Shown: positions 34,620 to 42,282 of the stretch, piece after piece
How positions within the stretch are numbered: the first letter of the stretch is position 1
How the letters are laid out: each line of letters begins with the position of its first letter
Assembly: GCA_036504855.1 (NCBI GenBank)
Contig: DASXUL010000193.1
Location: 17,076-81,075, forward strand
Direction of reading: 5' to 3'
DNA length: 64,000 nucleotides
Source: DASXUL01 sp036504855
Lineage (GTDB): Bacteria; Armatimonadota; DTGP01; JAKQQT01
The notes under the pieces: model-generated
Database searches by the model: none
Told to the model about the DNA's origin: nothing
The model's input: the letters and a program-made list of their open reading frames with translations, nothing else
Translations under genes and position numbers: made by a program

Positions 34620-35423
34620 TTACCAACGACCAAACACCGCTTCCGCATTGAGTGTTGTAGCGGCGGCCACTTCCGCCTCGGAGAGGCCTTTCGCTTTCGC
34701 CACGGCGGCGCAGACCAGGGGGATGTAGGCGGGCTCGTTGCGCTGGCCCCGGTGCGGGGCTGGGGTCATGTAGGGGCAGTCGGTCTCCAGCAGCAGGCGG
34801 TCCAGCGGGATGGCTTTCACCGCCTCGCGCAGCGCATCCATCTTCTTGAAGGTGACGGCGCCGCCGATGCCCAGGTAGCAGCCCAGCGCCAGCCAGCGCT
34901 CCGCCTCGGCGGGGCCTCCCAGAAAGCAGTGCATGATGACCGGCCCGATGCGGCCGCGACCGCCGTCCTCGGCCGGGCCGTTGGCGGCCATGGCGCCCTT
35001 CAGCACGTGGTACACGTCATCCTCGGCCTCGCGCATGTGGATCACGGCCGGCAGTCCCAGGTGCGCGGCCAGGGCGATCTGGCCCTGGAAGCAGGTCTGT
35101 TGAGCGGGGCGCGGCGAGAAGTCGTAATGGTAGTCCAGCCCGATTTCGCCGATGGCGCGCACTTTCGGGCGCGCCGCCAGCGCCTTCAGGCGCTCCCATT
35201 GCGCCTCGTTGAAGGTTTTGGCGTCGTGCGGGTGCACGCCCACCGTGGCGATGACGCCTTCCTCCGCATCGGCCAGGATCACCGCGGCTTCGCTGGTGGG
35301 CATGTCCGCGCCGATGGCCACGATGCGCCGCACCCCGGCCTCCGCGGCCCGCGCCAGCGCCTCGGGGCGATCATCATTGAAGTCCTCGCCCTGGATATGG
35401 GCATGCGTGTCCACGGTTTCCAT
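34620..35423 (-). CDS. tatD: TatD family metal-dependent hydrolase
   Basis: 267 residues. A 3'-5' exonuclease-like TIM-barrel hydrolase. Metal ligands: DTHAHIQG, GEIGLDYHYD, VIHMREAEDD, IMHCFLGG and LLETDCPYMTP. The length and order of motifs are normal. Monocistronic; it converges on the M48 gene with palindrome E7 between. The true role in cells (DNA repair or tRNA quality control) varies among family members. Confidence 0.92.
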   Translation of the reverse strand: METVDTHAHIQGEDFNDDRPEALARAAEAGVRRIVAIGADMPTSEAAVILADAEEGVIATVGVHPHDAKTFNEAQWERLKALAARPKVRAIGEIGLDYHYDFSPRPAQQTCFQGQIALAAHLGLPAVIHMREAEDDVYHVLKGAMAANGPAEDGGRGRIGPVIMHCFLGGPAEAERWLALGCYLGIGGAVTFKKMDALREAVKAIPLDRLLLETDCPYMTPAPHRGQRNEPAYIPLVCAAVAKAKGLSEAEVAAATTLNAEAVFGRW

Positions 35424-35503
35424 CCGTTCGGCGCCCTCTTCCCCAAAATGGCCTTCGGCCCCGCTGATGCGGGGCCGAAGTCATCTTAGCCATATGGTTG
35501 ACC

Positions 35504-35609
35504 GCCTGGCCGTGAACGGCCGGCTCAGGAGACTAACGGCGCCTTCGCGCCGTCACGTCAGGGCGCGAAGGCGCCCTTGGCTTCCTCAGCCGGCCCCTCG
35601 GGGCCAGGC
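35504..35609. repeat. Second palindrome family, copy A
   Basis: 106 bp beginning GCCTGGCCGTGAACGGCCGG and ending GGGGCCAGGC, with a central stem pairing GGCGCCTTCGCGCC with GGGCGCGAAGGCGCC. About 90% identical to copy B at 45870-45975. It lies just beyond a ribosome-binding site and GTG that resemble the starts of the three upstream paralogues. Confidence 0.85.
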
Positions 35610-35611
35610 GC

Positions 35612-35625
35612 CACGGCAGCCTCCT
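35612..35625 (-). promoter_or_regulatory. Vestigial ribosome-binding site and GTG of a lost fourth paralogue
   Basis: After the stop of the third paralogue the minus strand reads AGGAGGCTGCCGTGG, matching the AGGAGGCCGCCGTGGA junctions that start the other two downstream members. The frame that follows is repeat DNA and stops after 18 codons. Confidence 0.6.
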
Positions 35626-36739
35626 ATAGCGGGTTCCACATGTTGTCCGTGTTCCAGGATTCCCAGCAGTTGTCGGCGGTCACCAGCTTGCCGTTCACCG
35701 TCTGCCCGATGCCCACCGTCTTGGCGAGCTTCAGGAACTGCACGTGGCCGTCGCAGAAGGCGTAGCAAGCCCCGCCGCCGAGGGTGGGGGCGGAGTAGCG
35801 TTTCCTCCCGTACAAGTTGCGACCAACGCCGCGCCCCACGGCGCCCTCATATGGCTCCACATAGTTGTTCGATCGCGGGTTCGTGAGCTCGCAGAAGGCG
35901 CGCGGGTCGATGTCGATCCAGCCGGGCTGCGCCTTCTGGTAGGCTTCCGTGCCGGCCCAGTCCGCCCCACCGGACTTCGGTCGCTGATCCGGCGGAATGG
36001 GCTGGCCGTACACGCCGTCCATCGGCTCATCGGTGGCCAGTTCCGCGAAGAGGATCGTGCCGGCCGGGTTGGGCACCGCGGACGGGCCCAGCGGCGCCGG
36101 CGGGTTTTCGTCCCTCACGCCCGAGAAGGCCGCGTGGCCCGCGGCCCATGGCGCAATGAGCGCGCCGTTCAGGCCGTACGTGAGAACGCGGTTCCGCTCT
36201 GGGCCAGGCTGCGATGGCGAGCGGATGCCAGCGGCCCTGAAGCAGAAAGCCTTCTGACTCTTCAGCCGGCCGGCAATCTGCTCGTCCCACGCGTTGTGCG
36301 CGTAGCGCGGCGCGGTTTCGGAGCCGTTGTTCACCCAGCCGGGGTACGTTTCGCCATAGTCCTGCGCGTAGGCCTGCGCGGCCACCGCCAATTGGCGGAC
36401 GTTGTTCAGCGATGCGTATTTCGAACTGGAGGGCGACTGCTGGGGAAGAGCGAGGGGGATGCCCAGGAAGTACAGCGCGAACGTTCCCGCCGCCCGGTAC
36501 AGCGTCAACTTTGCCGACCGCGAAGGCAGCGCGAGCAAGGCGAGCAGGATGGCTATCGCCAGGAGACCGAACCCCATGTCCTGCAGCAGCCACGCTGCCT
36601 CGGAGATCCGGGCGGTCGCCGCCAGGGCAAACGGAAGGAGGAGCAGGCTCAGCCAGCCGCTACATCGGGCGATGCGCTCCACGGCCAGGCTCCATTTCAG
36701 CTCGGGCGGCATTTCCTCGCACGGCGAATAGCGTTCCAC
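35624..36739 (-). CDS. Multi-TM protein with prepilin-like C-terminal domain, paralogue 3
   Basis: 371 residues. Three to four N-terminal membrane helices (about 25-125) replace the single N-methylation helix of ordinary prepilins. The soluble part starts with LNNVRQLAVAAQAYAQDYG and YPGWVNN, and ends with YAFCDGHVQFLKLAKTVGIG, the DGHV ending of DUF1559-like proteins. Motifs IRSPSQPGPERNRVLTYGLN and FAELATDEPMDGVYGQP are shared by all three paralogues. GTG start with AGGAGG 5 nt upstream, the AG of the SD belonging to the TAG stop of the previous gene. Membrane-held; function unknown. Confidence 0.8.
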   Translation of the reverse strand: MERYSPCEEMPPELKWSLAVERIARCSGWLSLLLLPFALAATARISEAAWLLQDMGFGLLAIAILLALLALPSRSAKLTLYRAAGTFALYFLGIPLALPQQSPSSSKYASLNNVRQLAVAAQAYAQDYGETYPGWVNNGSETAPRYAHNAWDEQIAGRLKSQKAFCFRAAGIRSPSQPGPERNRVLTYGLNGALIAPWAAGHAAFSGVRDENPPAPLGPSAVPNPAGTILFAELATDEPMDGVYGQPIPPDQRPKSGGADWAGTEAYQKAQPGWIDIDPRAFCELTNPRSNNYVEPYEGAVGRGVGRNLYGRKRYSAPTLGGGACYAFCDGHVQFLKLAKTVGIGQTVNGKLVTADNCWESWNTDNMWNPL

Positions 36740-36748
36740 GGCGGCCTC

Positions 36749-37831
36749 CTAAAGCGGGTTCCACATGTTGAGCGTGTTCCAGGGTTCCCAGCAGTTGTCG
36801 GCGGTCACCAGCTTGCCGTTCACCGTCTGCCCGATGCCCACGGTCTTGGCGATCCTCATGCCCTGCACGTGGCCGTCGCAGAAGGCGTAACAGCCGACGC
36901 CGCCATACAGGTTTCGAGCGACGCCGCGGCCCGTTGCGCCGTCGTACGGCTCCTGGTAGTTGTTCGCCAGCGGATACGCCAGTTCGCAGAAGGCGCGCGG
37001 GTCGATGTCGATCCAGCCGGGGCGCGCCCGCTCGTAATCCCTCGTGCCGGCCCAGTCCGTTCCGCCGGACTTTGGGCGCTGATCGGGGGGGATGGGCTGG
37101 CCGTAGACGCCGTCCATGGGAGCATCCGTGGCCAGTTCCGCGAAGAGGATCGTGCCGGAGGGGTTGCTTATGGAGGATGGCCCCAGCGGCGCCGGGGGAT
37201 TCCTCTTGTCGAACGCCGTGAACCCCGTGTGGCCGCCATGCCAACCCGTGATGAGAATGCCATTCAGCCCGTAGGTGAGCACGCGGTTTCGGTGCGGGCC
37301 AGGCTGCGACGGAGAGCGGATGCCGGCGTAGCCGTTGGTGAACACGTCTGCTCTCTTGACCCGATGATCGATTTGCTGGTCCCAAACGTTGTGCACGTAC
37401 CGGGGAGATGCCTTCGTGCCGTTGTTCACCCAGCCCGGGTAGGTATCACCATTGTCCTGTGAGTACATTTGCACGGCCACGGCCAGTTGCCGGATGTTGT
37501 TGAGGGTCTTCGAGCCGTGATACTCGTCCCGCGCAAAGAGGATCGGCAGACACATCAGGTAGGCGACAATCCCCGCGAACGACACCCAGAGCGCCGCCCA
37601 GCCCGCCAGACCGCGGGGCGCCCGCATGGCCACGATGGCGCCGGCGGCGAGCAGGGCCAGCCCCAGCGGCAGCAGGACGAGGAGCAGAGGGCTGCGCGGC
37701 GGCGCGATGGCCATCGTCACCGGCAGCGCCGCCAAACCCGCCAGCGCGAACCAGAGGGCCACGCGGCCGGTCCCATCCCGCCGGTCCGGCGCCGGCGGCG
37801 GGTCGTTATCAGGTTGAAGCATCGGTTCCAC
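36749..37831 (-). CDS. Multi-TM protein with prepilin-like C-terminal domain, paralogue 2
   Basis: 360 residues, same plan as its neighbours: N-terminal membrane helices (VALWFALAGLAALPVTMA, PLLLVLLPLGLALLAAG, a third near 80-100), then LNNIRQLAVAVQMYSQDNG, YPGWVNNG, IRSPSQPGPHRNRVLTYGLN, FAELATDAPMDGVYGQP and YAFCDGHVQGMRIAKTVGIG. GTG start, AGGAGG 5 nt upstream overlapping the preceding TAG. Middle gene of a tight three-gene unit with 9-nt gaps. Confidence 0.8.
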   Translation of the reverse strand: MEPMLQPDNDPPPAPDRRDGTGRVALWFALAGLAALPVTMAIAPPRSPLLLVLLPLGLALLAAGAIVAMRAPRGLAGWAALWVSFAGIVAYLMCLPILFARDEYHGSKTLNNIRQLAVAVQMYSQDNGDTYPGWVNNGTKASPRYVHNVWDQQIDHRVKRADVFTNGYAGIRSPSQPGPHRNRVLTYGLNGILITGWHGGHTGFTAFDKRNPPAPLGPSSISNPSGTILFAELATDAPMDGVYGQPIPPDQRPKSGGTDWAGTRDYERARPGWIDIDPRAFCELAYPLANNYQEPYDGATGRGVARNLYGGVGCYAFCDGHVQGMRIAKTVGIGQTVNGKLVTADNCWEPWNTLNMWNPL

Positions 37832-37840
37832 GGCGGCCTC

Positions 37841-38935
37841 CTAAAGCGGGATCCACATGTTGAAGGTGTTGAGCGGGCTCCAGCAGTTTTCAGCGGTCAC
37901 CAACTTGCCGTTGATGACCTGTCCGATGCCCACGGTCTTTGCGAGCTTGAGGAACTGCACGTGGCCATCGCAGAAGGCGTAGCAGCCGCCGCCTCCGTAC
38001 AGGTCGCGGGCGACGCCCCGGCCTGTTGCGCCGCCATAGGGCTCCACGTAGTTGCTCGCCGGTGGAGCCGTCAGCTCGCAGAAGGCGTGCGGGTCGATGT
38101 CGATCCAGCCGGGCTGCGCCTTTTGGTAGGCTTCCGTGCCCGTCCAATCTGACCCGCCGGACCTCGGTCGCTGGTCCGGCGGAATGGGCTGGCCGTACAC
38201 GCCGTCCATGGGGCGATCGGCGGCGAGTTCCGCGAACAGGATCGTTGCGGCCGGGTTGGGGACGGAGGACGGGCCGAACGGGGCCGGCGGGTTCCTTGGG
38301 CCAACCCCGTCAAATGGCGCATGCCCATTGAACTGGGGGGAAGGCGGGCAGATCAGCAGGCCGTTCAGCCCGTAGGTGAGCGCCCTGTCGCGCCTCGGGC
38401 CGGGCTGCGAGGGCGAGCGGATGCCGGTGAGCCCGTTGCTGTACACATCCGGGTTCTTGACGCCTGGATGAATCTGCTCGTCCCACGCGTTGTGCACGTA
38501 CCGGGGAGCGTCCGCCGCGCCATTGTTCACCCAGCCGGGGTAAGTCTCGCCGTAGTCCTGCGAGTACCACATCATCGCCACCGCCAGTTGCCGGAGGTTG
38601 TTCAGCGACTTTGACCGCGGAGTGCGCTCCGTGTAGGGGAGGAAGCTGGGGCACAGGAGGAGGAGAAACGCGGAACCCATGGCAAGCGCCAAGGTGACCT
38701 GAGCCTCCATCAGCCTCAGCGCCGACAGGGCGAGCGCCCCTCCCAAGCAGGCCAGCGCGAACCCGGCGAGCGCCATCGGGCCCCAGATTGGGTTTCGATC
38801 GATTCCTCCCGCCACGACGGCCAGACAGAACAGGCCGAAACTCGCGAAGACGATCCACCGCGCCAAGCGGTTGACCGTGCGACGCCAATCCGGGCGGATC
38901 GGCTCTTCCTCTTCCGCGGGGGTGAAGGGTTCCAC
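37841..38935 (-). CDS. Multi-TM protein with prepilin-like C-terminal domain, paralogue 1
   Basis: 364 residues, first gene of the array. Membrane helices lie at about 25-45, 50-70 and 80-100; the soluble part repeats LNNLRQLAVAMMWYSQDYG, YPGWVNNG, IRSPSQPGPRRDRALTYGLN, FAELAADRPMDGVYGQP and YAFCDGHVQFLKLAKTVGIG. GTG start after AGGAGG. Upstream it abuts palindrome E8. Because there is no cleavable prepilin leader, incorporation into a pilus is unlikely; a membrane sensor or scaffold that keeps the prepilin head is an inference. Confidence 0.8.
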   Translation of the reverse strand: MEPFTPAEEEEPIRPDWRRTVNRLARWIVFASFGLFCLAVVAGGIDRNPIWGPMALAGFALACLGGALALSALRLMEAQVTLALAMGSAFLLLLCPSFLPYTERTPRSKSLNNLRQLAVAMMWYSQDYGETYPGWVNNGAADAPRYVHNAWDEQIHPGVKNPDVYSNGLTGIRSPSQPGPRRDRALTYGLNGLLICPPSPQFNGHAPFDGVGPRNPPAPFGPSSVPNPAATILFAELAADRPMDGVYGQPIPPDQRPRSGGSDWTGTEAYQKAQPGWIDIDPHAFCELTAPPASNYVEPYGGATGRGVARDLYGGGGCYAFCDGHVQFLKLAKTVGIGQVINGKLVTAENCWSPLNTFNMWIPL

Positions 38936-38949
38936 AGGCGGCCTCCTCT

Positions 38950-39057
38950 ATCAGCCGTCAGTCACCAGTGGTCAGCCCAAAGGCCCGGCGCCGGGCGACG
39001 CGCGCTCACGGCAAGGGACTTCGAACTGACGGCTGAATACTGATGACTGACGGCTAG
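38950..39057. repeat. Heptad-arm palindrome E8
   Basis: Left arm TCAGCCGTCAGTCACCAGTG, right arm ending GATGACTGACGGCTAG; the inner stem includes a short GGCGCCGGGCGACGCGC-type GC core. It lies upstream of the paralogue array and about 115 nt from the stop of the glycoside-hydrolase-like gene, the only copy not touching a stop codon of an intact gene. Confidence 0.72.
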
Positions 39058-39174
39058 TTAGTGTTCGGCGGTTTCTCGGCGGCGGCGCCGTCCGGCGGAC
39101 GGCAGGCGGTCTTGCACTCTAGCGGACGGGCGGCGGCGCCCCAGGGTTCCCTTGCGGATGGCGAGCGGCCATGT

Positions 39175-41349
39175 CTATCTTCGGCGCTTCGGAGCGTCCG
39201 CTGCATACCGGTATTGGAACCGCCCGTTGGGGGCCGCGTCGCCGTTGCGGTAGAGGTTCAGAACGTCGGCCCCGGCATCCACGTTGTCCTGCCATTGGAA
39301 GCCCAGCCGGATGGGCCCGGCTTTCAGCCCCAGCGCGGCGCGGGGGATGGAGAGCTCCATCTCGGCGCCGGCCACGCGGCACGGCACGTTCGCCACGGTT
39401 CTCCAGCGGCCTTTGGCCCAGCGCAGCAGTTCGGCTGTGCCGCCCAGGCCCGGACGGATTGTCCAGTCGTAGCCCAACCAGCCGGTCTTCGCGCTCTCGT
39501 CCGTGTCGAGGAACAGGCGCATCCAGAGCGCGTCGGGCTTGCCGGATATGGCCCGGCGCGTGCGCGCGTAGAAACTCAGGGCTTTCGAATCGCGGGCAAC
39601 CTTCAGAAGCTCAAAATCGTTGCGACCCGTGCGGTTTGTGTAGCGCGGCATGGCGGGGTTCCACGCCTCGTGGTCGCGCCAGGCGGTATCGCCCACGTCG
39701 TCGCGGTACTCGGGACGTACGGCGGCCCAATCGGCGAAGCGGCCATCCACCGCAATGCGCGCCTCCGGGCCGGACGGCGGCGGGGCGTGCACGCCCTTGA
39801 AGCGGCGCACGTAGGCCACAAGCTGCATGTAATACGCGTCGCCGTGGCCGCCCTTCATCGGCTCCGCGTCGCGGCTGAACTCGGCGTTGAACTCATCCAC
39901 GAAGGAGACCGGCCCGGCGCCGTGGAACGGGGCGGAGGCCGGGAAGCGCCCGGCGATCCACTCGTTCCAGCCGGTGAAGAAGACCACCCGCGGGTCCAGC
40001 GCCAGGGCGCGCTTCCATTGTTCCTGAACGTTGCGGCCGGTGAAGTCGCGCCCCGAGGGCGGCGGCTCCGCGCCGTTGTGGAAGCTGCGCCCGTAGGAGG
40101 CCGGGTTGCTCAGCACGCCCAGTTGCCCCTCCACGGCGTTCTGGGCGATGCCAACGGTCACCTCTTCTACCTTTCCGGCGCTGTTCCGGAAGGCGTGTTG
40201 CGGGGTGGCTTCCAGCCAGCCCCACTCGTCTGGGCCGTCCGGCCCGGTGAAGTAGGAGGCCACCGGCTTGCGGAAGGTGAAGGCGTTCAGGATGGCGCGG
40301 TCCGGGTTGTCCGGATGGTCCAGCCAAAGGCCGCGATCGCCCGGCGCGGGGCGCCCGTCCGCAAACGCGTCGCCGTCCGCGTAGGCGTCGTCGGCGCGGC
40401 CATACCAGCCCACCTCGCCAACGGGATCGCTCATCTCCAGATAGTACCGCCCCGGCGGCTGCGGCGCGGGCAGCGGCAGCACAACCGCGGAGTTGTCCGC
40501 GATGTTCGCAAACCGGCGCGACGCGATTGCTGCGCCATCCGGCCCATCCTTCCGCAACGTCAGCGCGGCGCCGGAGCCCTTGCGCGTGTAGGTTGGGACC
40601 GTCATCCCGGCGCCGATGATAGGCGTGTCCGTCGAAAACGTCTGGCCCAGCGTGTGGCCGGGCAGCAGTGTCTCCGGCGCGTCCGCCCCGCCGATGCGCT
40701 GTTCGTAGCGCATGAGCGCGGGGTCTGCGAGGATCAGGGGCTTGCCAGCCTGGCGATACCAAAGGTCCTTGTGGAGGCCGGGGCCGTAGAGGTCGCGGTA
40801 CAACTCGCGCACAACGGCCGTGGGGTTCCAGAAAGGGGTGAGGAAGGCGATCTGCGGCGTGCGGCCTCCGTCGCGGCGCACCTGCTCAAAGACCTCGCAC
40901 AGCGCTTTGTAGTTCTTCTCGTAGGTGAAGCCGTTGGTAACGTCGAAGACAATGGCATCCACGCCGGCGTCAGACAGCATCTGGGCGTGCTTGCGGATGA
41001 CGTAACGGTCGTCGCTAAGGTAGTAGCCGAAGAGGGACTCGCCCCAGTGGTGCGGCGCGTACATCGGCCCCCACAGCGGGCTATCGGGCTTCGTCATCGC
41101 TTCCGGATCCTGCTTCAGGATGCGCGAAACGTCGTAGGGACCGCCGCGCCCGTGCTGGCCAAGCCACAGGAAGTAGAAGGCGGCCACCTGCTTGCCCGGC
41201 TTGGCCGGGCCGGCCTCGCGGTAGCCGGGAAGCGCGCGGCCCAGCCCGTCGGTTGCGGCCCAGGTATCCGGCCGGGTATCCCAAACGGCCGCCGGGGCAT
41301 GGGCGGAGAGCAGCAGAAGCGGAAGCGTTACGAATCGGGAACGGCGCAT
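39175..41349 (-). CDS. Secreted GH99/GH71-like glycoside hydrolase with C-terminal CBM9-like domain
   Basis: 724 residues. A signal peptide (FVTLPLLLLSAHAPA) precedes a TIM-barrel-like region with VAAFYFLWLGQHG, YVIRKHAQMLSDAGVDAIVF and VFFTGWNEWIAGRF, the pattern of GH99/GH71-like enzymes that act on alpha-mannosides or alpha-glucans. An inserted beta region (about 230-400) separates the barrel halves. From about residue 530 (RIAVDGRFADWA) a CBM9/DOMON-like sandwich follows (WMRLFLDTDESAKTGW, MELSIPRAALGL). Specificity is not deducible. Its start overlaps the upstream Gate-domain gene by 22 nt, so the two are coupled. Confidence 0.75.
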   Translation of the reverse strand: MRRSRFVTLPLLLLSAHAPAAVWDTRPDTWAATDGLGRALPGYREAGPAKPGKQVAAFYFLWLGQHGRGGPYDVSRILKQDPEAMTKPDSPLWGPMYAPHHWGESLFGYYLSDDRYVIRKHAQMLSDAGVDAIVFDVTNGFTYEKNYKALCEVFEQVRRDGGRTPQIAFLTPFWNPTAVVRELYRDLYGPGLHKDLWYRQAGKPLILADPALMRYEQRIGGADAPETLLPGHTLGQTFSTDTPIIGAGMTVPTYTRKGSGAALTLRKDGPDGAAIASRRFANIADNSAVVLPLPAPQPPGRYYLEMSDPVGEVGWYGRADDAYADGDAFADGRPAPGDRGLWLDHPDNPDRAILNAFTFRKPVASYFTGPDGPDEWGWLEATPQHAFRNSAGKVEEVTVGIAQNAVEGQLGVLSNPASYGRSFHNGAEPPPSGRDFTGRNVQEQWKRALALDPRVVFFTGWNEWIAGRFPASAPFHGAGPVSFVDEFNAEFSRDAEPMKGGHGDAYYMQLVAYVRRFKGVHAPPPSGPEARIAVDGRFADWAAVRPEYRDDVGDTAWRDHEAWNPAMPRYTNRTGRNDFELLKVARDSKALSFYARTRRAISGKPDALWMRLFLDTDESAKTGWLGYDWTIRPGLGGTAELLRWAKGRWRTVANVPCRVAGAEMELSIPRAALGLKAGPIRLGFQWQDNVDAGADVLNLYRNGDAAPNGRFQYRYAADAPKRRR

Positions 41350-42275
41350 GTTTGTCTCCTTGCGAGCAGGCGCGAGCAGACCCAGGTGAGGAAGCAGGCG
41401 GCGGCGACGCGCGGCGCGAAGACCCAGAACAGGCTGGCGCCGATGGATACGAACAGCAGCGTGTCCTCAATCAGCGCGTGCGCGACGCCGAGGAAGACGC
41501 TCACCAGAAAGGCCTGCCGCCCGCCGAAGCCATCGTTCTCAGCCGCGTCGATCATCAGGCCGGCGCCATAGGCGATTCCCAGGATGATGCCGGCCCAGAA
41601 CGGCAGGATGCTCTCGCGTTCCAGCCCAAGGGCGCGCAACGGGCGGGCGGTGGCGGCCGTGAGGCGATCCAGCCATGGCCCGGTTCGCACGAACTCCAGC
41701 ACGGTCATCAGCGGCACGACGATGCAGAACGTCTTGAGCAGCGTCTGCCCCAGCGACACGGCCTCGGCCTGCCAGTACGCGGCATCCGCCGTGTGGCGCA
41801 GGACGACCGCGCCCGCGCCGGTTGAAGCGGCGGGGCCGCTGTTGAAGCCGAATGCGTAGTGCATCAGGGCGCCCATGGCGAACCCCATGCCCACGCGGAA
41901 AAGGCCAATCAACAGCCAGCGCGTGCGCAGGCGCGCCACGATGCCCACCTCCACGATCAGGTTGTGGGCGATCAGCATCACCACGGCGATCTGCGTGGTT
42001 TGCTCCGCGTTGAGGTGCAGGCTCTGCATGGCGCCGATGGCCGCATAGAGGTTCACGCAGAAGCCCACCACCAGCGGCACGGCGGCGGCCGGCGGGAGGC
42101 CGGCCAAACGCATCACGGGCTCCACGGCGCGACTGGCGACGTCAAGGAACGGCGTGGTCTTCAGCACGCTGACGGCGATGTACGTGGGCGCCATCACCTT
42201 GAACAGCGTCCAGAAGAGCCGCAGTCCCCGCATCAGCCCCCGCCGAGCCGTCTCCCGTGTGTCGTGTTTCGGCAT
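41328..42275 (-). CDS. Nucleoside-recognition (Gate) domain membrane protein
   Basis: 315 residues with eight or so membrane helices. Two Gate-like halves are visible: PTYIAVSVLKTTPFLDVASR with GFCVNLYAAIGAMQSL, and VPLMTVLEFVRTGPWLDRLT with FLGVAHALIEDTLLFVSIG. This resembles SpmA/YjiH-type proteins, which relate to nucleoside transporters but have no agreed substrate. It starts 7 nt downstream of the 918-residue gene and overlaps the hydrolase gene; all three form one operon. Confidence 0.8.
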   Translation of the reverse strand: MPKHDTRETARRGLMRGLRLFWTLFKVMAPTYIAVSVLKTTPFLDVASRAVEPVMRLAGLPPAAAVPLVVGFCVNLYAAIGAMQSLHLNAEQTTQIAVVMLIAHNLIVEVGIVARLRTRWLLIGLFRVGMGFAMGALMHYAFGFNSGPAASTGAGAVVLRHTADAAYWQAEAVSLGQTLLKTFCIVVPLMTVLEFVRTGPWLDRLTAATARPLRALGLERESILPFWAGIILGIAYGAGLMIDAAENDGFGGRQAFLVSVFLGVAHALIEDTLLFVSIGASLFWVFAPRVAAACFLTWVCSRLLARRQTCAVPDS

Positions 42276-42282
42276 CGTGTCA

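Noticed and set aside
39061..41571. An 836-codon open frame antisense to the GH99/71-like gene
   Set aside because: It lies wholly opposite a gene with a signal peptide and family motifs, is Arg/His/Gly-rich, and shows no domain; long antisense frames are expected at this GC content.
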